Assembly (NCBI GenBank): GCA_964343305.1
Contig: CAYFJO010000307.1
Coordinates: 1-13,015 of the forward strand
Reading direction: 5' to 3'
From: CAYFJO01 sp964343305
GTDB lineage: Bacteria > Planctomycetota > Planctomycetia > Pirellulales > Pirellulaceae
Length of the DNA: 13,015 nt
Shown here: piece by piece, positions 7,053-13,015 of the stretch
How positions within the stretch are numbered: position 1 is the stretch's first letter
How the letters are laid out: each line of letters opens with the position of its first letter
Translations under genes and position numbers: made by a program
Notes under the pieces: generated by a model
The model's database searches: none
Told to the model about the DNA's origin: nothing
The model's input: the letters and a program-made list of their open reading frames with translations, nothing else

Positions 7053-9401
7053 TCATCGCTTTGTTGGTTCGTTAAACTTCCACGGGTTTTCCGCAACGCC
7101 TGCGGGGTAACGAATCACGCTGTAGTGCGCGCAACTTTGCGCGAGATCATGTTCGGTAACCGCCGGATACCTTTCCGTCTCGAACCGATGATTCAACGTG
7201 GTAACGCGAAACGTGAGAATCTGCCGATTATTGTGCACCGGCGAGAGCTTCGCGAAGCCGATCATGGGCAACTCCATTCCCAGTAGCTGCCGGCCATCCA
7301 GAATCGTGCGAGGATTCGAAACTGCGAACGTTTCCGGATCGACGTCCCAACAAAAGAGCGGGTCGCGCTTATGTCGATGCGGCGACGCGGCAAAGTCGCC
7401 GCTGAAGATTCGCAGCACGCCGTCTGGCATCAAGTACGCGACTCGCGGGCAGTAGCTCGATGGAATCGGCGTGTAGGTCGGCTTGCCAAATCCGGAGAAC
7501 GGATCGTCGGTTCGATACCACGCGGTACACGATCCACGGTAGCCATCGAGCACGTGCCCTCGATTGCGAACGCAGAGAATCCAATCATCGCCGACACGAT
7601 TGATCGAGCCTTCGAACATCTTTCCTTTGCCACGTTCGGCCTTCTGGCGAACGCCGGTTCGCACCCATTCATAGAGGTTCGTGTCAGGATTGAAACGGTA
7701 TTCAATCGCGGCAATTCCGTCATAGAAATGCGGCGTGTCGAGCCAACGCGTGAACGTGCCATCAAGCGGTTCGGCGGGGTGCTGCCATTGATTCATCCGG
7801 CCAATCGGACCGAGCGAACAGATCGCCTCGCCGGTCTCGAAACCCTTTTGTCGAAGTATCGCCGGCTCGGTCAGAACCTCGACATCGTCCTCCGCATCGT
7901 TGAGCCGAAACTGCAGCCACTCGAGCTTGTGCGTGTTTTCAAGCGCCGGGTCAGCGTGCGGATCTGTCACCTTGCCGTCGATCACGGCGCGTGCTTTCCG
8001 ATAGTAAGTCAGCACAAAGCGATTGTGGTGAGCAACCACGGTGCCATCCGCTCCAAGCGCGCCTTTCGGAACGCCGAACACCTTGGGATGACCGTGCGTT
8101 TTCCAATAGAGCTTGCCGTCGCCAAACGCGTCCCAATCGTCGCGAAACGGAACCAGCACCTGCTCACGAAGCACCGGACCATCCGGGCGATCGCGACGAA
8201 TCTGATAACAGATGCCGCGTTCGGTATCGACGCCATCGAACGCGCGCGGTTGAAATACCCAGACCCAGCGGTCGCGGCTTAGCTGCCAGCAAAACGGATG
8301 CGAAGGCTGTACCCAATCCTTCTTCTGCTCGCCGGGAATTGAGAGGTCCGTGATGAACGCGCCTTTATAAATAATCCGCGGCGCAGCAAGCCTGGCGCCC
8401 TTTGGATGAAAGCGATCCTGTCCCGCATAGCTGGCGAAACGATCCGCGACTTTGGCTTCGTCAGGGGCGCCATGATGAAAAACATAGCGATGCCGCAATC
8501 GCAACACACCGTTCTGCGCAATCGTGTAATCGCCGTCGCCTTTGACCGCTCCGTCTTTGCGCTCAAAACTCGCGATTCCCCATCGGCTGGCGCTCAGCAA
8601 ACCGTAGTAACGCGCGTGCCAGCCGGTTGGGTAGCGGAGATTTGAGGGATGATCGAAGACCGCGATACCAACCGTTTTGCCGCTCGCGTCCGGGCCGTGA
8701 TAGTCGATCCATTTGGCTCGCTTGCCCCACGAGTCATCATCGACGTTACCGCGGCTGTTGATGATTCGACCGTGGCCGACGCTGTCGGAATGTTTTCCAT
8801 GAGCGCGAACTTTCATCGTGCTCGCCACGCGAACGGCCATGCCGGCGTCATCCGTATCGCCGAGGGTAACCGGATTGTTCGGAGCGTGGAGCTCGACGTC
8901 GTAGTCGATCGCCGCCTGCCCGTCGCCGAGCCGCATGAAACGCAGCTTTTTCCGCTCGCGCAGAATCACTTCGCCATCGCCGAGCCACTTCGTCCAGACC
9001 ACGAGCACGCCGGCGTTTTCACCCGACTCGATTTTCTCGAAACGATCGTGAACGATCTCGGTTGTGTGCCCATTCTTCTTCAGTTGCGGCGACCAGAAAT
9101 TGAAACCATTCATATCGCCATGGGTGAAATGGAGCGAGCGATGATGCTCGTGATCGCTTTGTTCGTTCGGCACGCCGGGCTTCATCGGAAAGTGTCGAGT
9201 CACCGCTTTTCCGTTAGGCCCGATGATCGGATAAAGGATCGGAAAGAAGCCGGGTTCGTAGCGATATTCGGTAAAAAGTTGGCCGTCGATCTCAACGCGA
9301 ACCGTGTGGTTCTTGCGTTCTGTCAGGGTGACTTCGCTGAGCGCCACATTGTTGACGCCGAGCCAACACACGGCAAAGAAGGCGGAAATCGTGACTTTCA
9401 T
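7053..9401 (-). CDS. DUF6807 (PmoA family) protein fused to a propeller-like domain
   Basis: The protein has 782 residues when started at the ATG at 9401, which opens a clean signal peptide (MKVTISAFFAVCWLGVNNVA). ATG 9410, ATG 9452 and GTG 9461 are in-frame alternatives, and the GTG overlaps the stop of a small upstream ORF. Residues about 24-328 look like DUF6807: LFTEYRYEPGFFPILYPIIG, then DHEHHRSLHFTHGDMNGFNFW (83-103, His-rich) and HPSNLRYPTGWHARYYGLLS (251-270). Despite the name PmoA, the family is not the methane monooxygenase subunit; it is a beta-rich family common in planctomycetes and of unknown activity. Residues about 329-782 form a second, beta-rich, Trp/Tyr-rich region resembling sialidase/GH43-type propellers (RWVWVFQPR, NRFVLTYYRKA, DWILCVRNRG, GVLRIFSGDF), without clear Asp-box repeats. 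The fold of that half is inferred. The two halves are one continuous frame, so this is a fusion. Confidence 0.82.
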   Translation of the reverse strand: MKVTISAFFAVCWLGVNNVALSEVTLTERKNHTVRVEIDGQLFTEYRYEPGFFPILYPIIGPNGKAVTRHFPMKPGVPNEQSDHEHHRSLHFTHGDMNGFNFWSPQLKKNGHTTEIVHDRFEKIESGENAGVLVVWTKWLGDGEVILRERKKLRFMRLGDGQAAIDYDVELHAPNNPVTLGDTDDAGMAVRVASTMKVRAHGKHSDSVGHGRIINSRGNVDDDSWGKRAKWIDYHGPDASGKTVGIAVFDHPSNLRYPTGWHARYYGLLSASRWGIASFERKDGAVKGDGDYTIAQNGVLRLRHRYVFHHGAPDEAKVADRFASYAGQDRFHPKGARLAAPRIIYKGAFITDLSIPGEQKKDWVQPSHPFCWQLSRDRWVWVFQPRAFDGVDTERGICYQIRRDRPDGPVLREQVLVPFRDDWDAFGDGKLYWKTHGHPKVFGVPKGALGADGTVVAHHNRFVLTYYRKARAVIDGKVTDPHADPALENTHKLEWLQFRLNDAEDDVEVLTEPAILRQKGFETGEAICSLGPIGRMNQWQHPAEPLDGTFTRWLDTPHFYDGIAAIEYRFNPDTNLYEWVRTGVRQKAERGKGKMFEGSINRVGDDWILCVRNRGHVLDGYRGSCTAWYRTDDPFSGFGKPTYTPIPSSYCPRVAYLMPDGVLRIFSGDFAASPHRHKRDPLFCWDVDPETFAVSNPRTILDGRQLLGMELPMIGFAKLSPVHNNRQILTFRVTTLNHRFETERYPAVTEHDLAQSCAHYSVIRYPAGVAENPWKFNEPTKR

Positions 9402-9457
9402 CGCGATCATTCTTTCGGCGGCTCGGGCGAAGGGCAAATTGATTGTGAACATGTTGG

Positions 9458-9523
9458 TCACGGCTGATCGTCTTTCAATTGGGCGACTACTGTGGCGTAA
9501 CTAACAGGGCTCGATCCATCCAT
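9458..9523 (-). CDS. Possible 21-residue leader ORF
   Basis: A 21-codon frame starts at ATG 9523 (MDGSSPVSYATVVAQL...) and has the strongest ribosome site noticed in the window: AAAAGGAG at 9541-9534, ten bases before the ATG. Its TGA (9460-9458) overlaps the GTG at 9461 that begins the longest in-frame version of the DUF6807 gene, giving a GTGA junction typical of translational coupling, and an ATG follows at 9452. The peptide has no signal or recognisable motif. It may be a translated leader that delivers ribosomes to the next gene, or a chance frame behind a fortuitous AAAAGGAG. Confidence 0.3.
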   Translation of the reverse strand: MDGSSPVSYATVVAQLKDDQP

Positions 9524-9533
9524 GATTCGTTGG

Positions 9534-9541
9534 CTCCTTTT
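9534..9541 (-). promoter_or_regulatory. Strong Shine-Dalgarno sequence AAAAGGAG
   Basis: It reads 9541-9534 on the minus strand, ten bases before ATG 9523. It stands out because most genes here have weak or no ribosome sites. The nearest frame it serves is the 21-codon leader ORF, not directly the DUF6807 gene 70 or more bases further on. Confidence 0.4.
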
Positions 9542-9619
9542 GATCCGTTGACGCAAGCCAGGCCTTGCAACTTCGGTTCATGGGCTGCGTCACTGCAACC
9601 GTTTCGCGGAATCAGTGCG

Positions 9620-12103
9620 TCATCGAACGTAGATCTTTCCAAACCTCAGCGGTTCGTGAAACGACTTTGCGTCTTCGCCCAGTGACGAAAAGGACGTGAT
9701 TTCCACTTCATCTGTACCGGACCGTTTGCGGAACAGATTGAAGTACCACGGCAGGCTGGTTCCTTTTCCGGTCGCGAGTGCTTCGACTTTTGCTTCAAAC
9801 GGCTGGTTGCCGACTATTTGATGCAACGGATCTTCGTCCGATGATGTGACCGGCAAGCGAATTTCCACGGACCAGAAATCAACGCCCACATGTGTCGCGA
9901 CTTCCGCCTGCGACGACCATTCGTACGCGCGGCCCTGCTTCAAAGTGACGCCGCGGTCGAGATCGATAATCACTCCAGCCGGATTGACGACGATCTGGTA
10001 ATACGAGTTCCTGTCGGTCTCGATGAGCAACTCCAGATGCTCGCCCTGCCAGATTGCGGGATCGTGATTCTTCCTGGAGCCAATGATCGGTGGTTCGTCG
10101 GAATCGAATTCGCAGCGAATTCCGAAATACAAACTGCCATTCCACCAGCGGCCCATGAACCGCGTTTCGTGCTTCGGTTTCGCTTTCGTGCGAACTTCGC
10201 GGAGCGGCCGGGGATAGTTGTAAGCCGTCCAGAATTTTTCATCTAACTTACCGTCCATTTTCAGCGAATCGCGGACGTCGCGCCATTTGTCTTTGCCCAT
10301 GTCGATGAGTCGATATTCGGGAAGACCTTCCGGCCGTGGTGCGTTCATCTGCTTCGCGCGGCTGCGGAATGTCGTCAGGAATTCGTCAACTAACGCGATC
10401 CGCTTTCCATAAACCGAATCCGTCGGAGCGGCGGCTTTGGCTTTGTCGAACAGTTCGAGCGCGTGACTCGCCAGTTCACCGTCTGAACCAAGCCGCACGT
10501 ATTCCTTCTCGCAAAACTCGATGAACGTTTTCATCTCGGCTGCGGCCGGGCCATAGAACAGGTTGTAGTACTCAGCGAGAAGACCATCGACGTCCTGTTC
10601 GACATCCCACCAGAGCCGTGAGATGACCCACGGATTCACGTGAGCTATGCCGGGGAAATGCAGCCCGCCTTTGCCGCTGGATATCCACACGTCCTCACGC
10701 CAGACCTTGCCGGCCGTGGCCTTCATTCCGCGGTCAACGACATGCGGCCAGTACTGAGGCCGGTACGCACCACGATTCGTAAACGGCGTGTAGTTCAAGG
10801 TGACGGAGAGCGGATGATCCGTCTTTGCCTGCCAGGACTTGCGAAGCTCGGCCGCATCCTGGTGGACCGCGTCGTCCAGTTCGCGAATCGGTCGCCCGTT
10901 GGTGATCTGAACCCGGACGTTATCCGGCAGTTTGTCGATCTTCAGCGGCGGCAAGCGATACATGCTGTACGCGCCGCAGAACACTTTCCGGTCGGGATGC
11001 GTTTTGGCCAGCTCGTTCGCCACACGAACGACGAAATCCCAGACGTAGTCGGACGAAACCCCGGATCGTCCGCGTTCAACGGTTGCCTTGTCACGGCACA
11101 AGTCACACTGACAGTGCGTGAATCCATCGTGAGGCATGACGGAGACCATGGGAACGTCGTAGTGATCGAACATCAGCCGCGCGAAAGCGACCATCTCGTC
11201 GAAGAAACCTTCCGAAGAGAGGCAGGCGTTGGCCGTCTCGCTGGCGGTGTCGCGTTTACCGTTGGCCATCATCGCGTAGTACTCGGGATGGGCCTTGCGC
11301 TGGTTGGGATGCTCGGTCACATAACGCTGACCGTGGTGCAGGACCGCGTATTGGTTGTTCGCCCCGATGCGCAGATACCAGAGCGCGTCTTCAAGTTCGT
11401 TCGATGAAATCAGAGGACGGCTGATGCTCCGGATCTCCCAATCGGGAGCGACGGTACGATTGATTTTCGGTAAAGCGATGCTGGTTTGATTCGGCAGGAT
11501 TTCACCCAGCTCGCCGGGCATATACCAGCGCACGCCGAGTTCACGCAGAAGCGCGTAAACGGCGTTAAGCGAACCACGATGGTCGAAGTTCCAGATGTCG
11601 AGTTGCTTGTTGTAGTGGCGGTATATGCTCCGCCCGATCGGGTTCATCCACGGCTTCCCGGAGAGCTTCTCCCACTCAGCCTGTTTCTCCGCCGCCCACT
11701 GACTGTGACGCCGCGCCCACGGTTCGCGGGGTTCGAATTCCAGATCATTCCCGACCAGCGCAAGCCAGTTCTCTCCTGAAACGATTTTGAATGCGTCCCG
11801 CTTCAGTCCTTTGGCGGTGACTCCCGCCCGAAGCGCGTGTTCGCTTTCGCCGACATAAATGCTGACAGTCCCTTGATCCGTTGCAGCGGTGACAATTTCG
11901 AGTCGCGCGCCAGTGATCTTCTTCAGATAACGCTGCAATTCCTCAGCACCGAACTCGGCGGAGCGGGCCGGATTCTCAGCGATGATGATTTCAGCCCTCG
12001 GCCTGCCGTTTTCGACGATGTGTTGCTCGGCACGTCCAACATTGATGAATCCGGCGAAACCCATCGTGAAAAGGAAACACCTGAAGATAAATTTCGTGTG
12101 CAT
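9620..12103 (-). CDS. DUF4838 protein with GH67-N-like and CBM9-like domains, secreted
   Basis: The 827-residue protein has a signal peptide (KFIFRCFLFTMGFAGFINVGRA). Residues about 28-215 resemble the non-catalytic N-terminal domain of alpha-glucuronidases/GH20-type enzymes (FGAEELQRYLKKITGARLEI at 51-70), with a charged insert (123-165) before the typical GSLNAVYALLRELGVRWYMP (177-196). Residues about 225-500 are DUF4838, with MPHDGFTHCQCDLCR (323-337) holding the family's CxCxxC cluster. The C-terminal part from about 605 reads as a CBM9-like carbohydrate-binding module: DGKLDEKFW (617-625), WNGSLYFGIRC, IWQGEHLELLIETD (684-697), YYQIVVNPAG and DFWSVEIRLPV. Glycan binding or cleavage outside the cytoplasm is inferred; no catalytic residue can be assigned by eye. 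The gene follows the upstream gene by 30 bases, so the two are likely co-transcribed. The start lacks a clear ribosome site. Confidence 0.88.
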   Translation of the reverse strand: MHTKFIFRCFLFTMGFAGFINVGRAEQHIVENGRPRAEIIIAENPARSAEFGAEELQRYLKKITGARLEIVTAATDQGTVSIYVGESEHALRAGVTAKGLKRDAFKIVSGENWLALVGNDLEFEPREPWARRHSQWAAEKQAEWEKLSGKPWMNPIGRSIYRHYNKQLDIWNFDHRGSLNAVYALLRELGVRWYMPGELGEILPNQTSIALPKINRTVAPDWEIRSISRPLISSNELEDALWYLRIGANNQYAVLHHGQRYVTEHPNQRKAHPEYYAMMANGKRDTASETANACLSSEGFFDEMVAFARLMFDHYDVPMVSVMPHDGFTHCQCDLCRDKATVERGRSGVSSDYVWDFVVRVANELAKTHPDRKVFCGAYSMYRLPPLKIDKLPDNVRVQITNGRPIRELDDAVHQDAAELRKSWQAKTDHPLSVTLNYTPFTNRGAYRPQYWPHVVDRGMKATAGKVWREDVWISSGKGGLHFPGIAHVNPWVISRLWWDVEQDVDGLLAEYYNLFYGPAAAEMKTFIEFCEKEYVRLGSDGELASHALELFDKAKAAAPTDSVYGKRIALVDEFLTTFRSRAKQMNAPRPEGLPEYRLIDMGKDKWRDVRDSLKMDGKLDEKFWTAYNYPRPLREVRTKAKPKHETRFMGRWWNGSLYFGIRCEFDSDEPPIIGSRKNHDPAIWQGEHLELLIETDRNSYYQIVVNPAGVIIDLDRGVTLKQGRAYEWSSQAEVATHVGVDFWSVEIRLPVTSSDEDPLHQIVGNQPFEAKVEALATGKGTSLPWYFNLFRKRSGTDEVEITSFSSLGEDAKSFHEPLRFGKIYVR

Positions 12104-12133
12104 GGTTCGTTTATGGCTGTATATGTGGACGCC

Positions 12134-13015
12134 TCATTCCATGATTCGCTTAATCGCTGTTTCCGCGGCCCTGCGATGGGCCTGGTGCGCCGCCTTGCTC
12201 GACAGGACGGCGCGGTACGCTTTCAGTGCTTCGGGCTTGCGGCCGGCTGCTTCCAGTGTTTGACCGCGTGAGAGCAACATCGAACCAGCCCAGCTTCCGC
12301 TGAGCTTTTCGGCATCGACGAGACCAAGCACCCTGAGAGCTTCGTTGTACTGGCCGCGGCGAGTGAAAATACGGGCCGCTCCCTGCAGGCCAGTGAAGTA
12401 TTCGGCGCTGCCGGTGTTGGTCTTCGAACTGGCGATCGCGCGGTAAGTTTCCAGCGCCAGGTCATCGTTCTTGAGGACGGTTTCGCGGTTGTGCCCCATC
12501 GTGCGGAGGATGCTCATTCGCACTCTTGAGTCGGATGTGAACTCCAACGCCAGAAGGAGATCGGCATCCGCCTTGTTGCCGACTCGCTCGCCGTAGTAGG
12601 CCCGACCGCGTGCGAACGCCGCCGCTCCGATCTGCGTGAACGGCCACGTAGAGATATCCTCGTGTCCAAACCGTTCGATGACCGCGTCCGACTTCCGCTC
12701 GCCGAGAAGATTTTCCATTTGAACGGTCTTCGCGATGGCTTCGAGCGGAATCTGGCTGGCCAGTTCAGTCGCTCGTTCGAAGTGTTTTCCGAGCCGGGCG
12801 CATGTCGCTGCCTGCGAGAGAGTGTGCGATTTCTGGTATTCCGTCGCCTTCTCTCGCTGTGACAAAGCAACAAACGCAGCCAGAGCCTCGTAGTATTTCC
12901 GACTGCTCATCAGCTTGCGGGCAGCCGAAGCTTCGATGAGGAAGTCGGTCACCGTCTCATCGACATCAAACGTGTGCGAGCCGCCGTCGTAGAAATGCGC
13001 GAACTTCATCGGCAC
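12134..13015 (-). CDS. C-terminal part of a TPR-like helical-repeat protein
   Basis: The frame runs open to the window edge and ends with TGA at 12136-12134. The 293 visible codons begin with GTG CCG ATG inside what looks like the end of another domain (KFAHFYDGGSHTFDVDETV), so the true start is almost certainly outside the window. From about residue 25 the sequence is alpha-helical with TPR-like spacing: SRKYYEALAAFVALSQ, QAATCARLGKHFERATELA, AAFARGRAYYGE, LALETYRAIASS, RRGQYNEALRVLGLVDAEKL and GRKPEALKAYRAVLSS. Such repeats usually mediate protein contacts. I do not recognise the missing N-terminal domain. The 30-base gap to the DUF4838 gene suggests one transcript. Calling it a TPR-like tail is fairly safe; any enzymatic function lies off-window. 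Confidence 0.7.
   Translation of the reverse strand: MPMKFAHFYDGGSHTFDVDETVTDFLIEASAARKLMSSRKYYEALAAFVALSQREKATEYQKSHTLSQAATCARLGKHFERATELASQIPLEAIAKTVQMENLLGERKSDAVIERFGHEDISTWPFTQIGAAAFARGRAYYGERVGNKADADLLLALEFTSDSRVRMSILRTMGHNRETVLKNDDLALETYRAIASSKTNTGSAEYFTGLQGAARIFTRRGQYNEALRVLGLVDAEKLSGSWAGSMLLSRGQTLEAAGRKPEALKAYRAVLSSKAAHQAHRRAAETAIKRIME

Noticed and set aside
7371..8282. A 303-codon plus-strand open frame opposite the DUF6807-fusion gene
   Set aside because: It is a mirror frame of a GC-rich gene, arginine-rich and without recognisable motifs; the minus-strand gene explains the openness.
8649..9467. A 272-codon plus-strand open frame opposite the DUF6807 domain
   Set aside because: Same mirror-frame effect; the opposite strand carries clear family motifs and a signal peptide.
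9553..9568. GCAAG/CTTGC inverted repeat after the DUF4838 gene, considered as a terminator
   Set aside because: Five-pair stem with no following T-run; likely incidental.
10640..11407. A 255-codon plus-strand open frame opposite the DUF4838 gene
   Set aside because: Antisense shadow of a confident gene, with no ribosome site or motif.

Overview
The window looks like a chromosomal segment of a planctomycete, probably a Pirellulales-type bacterium; a verrucomicrobial relative cannot be excluded. The evidence is a Tat-exported DUF1501 protein, a PQQ-like beta-propeller protein with a methyltransferase-like N-terminus, a DUF6807 ('PmoA') protein, a DUF4838 protein, weak Shine-Dalgarno signals, and a GC-rich double-hairpin intergenic repeat of a kind I associate with planctomycete genomes. 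No RNA gene, CRISPR array, complete insertion sequence or origin was recognised.

Layout. Positions 1-522 hold no convincing gene but carry an iterated octamer (CCGACGCA) and several perfect inverted repeats. They lead into one plus-strand gene, a DUF1501 protein (523-1827). Positions 1828-2196 separate convergent genes and hold two apparent gene remnants on opposite strands. Everything from 2197 to the right edge is on the minus strand. In transcription order (right to left) it reads: the C-terminal part of a helical-repeat protein (to 12134), 30 bases, a DUF4838/CBM9-like protein (12103-9620), a possible 21-codon leader ORF with a strong ribosome site (9523-9458), a DUF6807 plus propeller-like fusion protein (about 9401-7053), a double-hairpin repeat (6950-6994), a methyltransferase-like/PQQ-propeller protein (6904-4121) and a sialate O-acetylesterase-type esterase (3936-2197).

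How the genes may work together. All four complete minus-strand proteins begin with Sec signal peptides, and several have glycan-related folds (GH67-N-like plus DUF4838 plus CBM9-like; SGNH-type carbohydrate esterase; propellers). I infer a secreted glycan-processing locus, possibly an operon. No classical glycoside hydrolase, transporter or regulator is visible, so the substrate is unknown. The esterase gene is clearly lower in GC than its neighbours and may be a later addition.

Most unusual points: the fusion of DUF6807 to a large C-terminal propeller-like region, the degenerate methyltransferase fold in front of the PQQ propeller, the GTGA-overlapping leader ORF, the inverted-repeat cluster upstream of the DUF1501 gene, and an extra helical tail of about 80 residues on the esterase. 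Domain names come from reading the sequences by eye. No database search was run.
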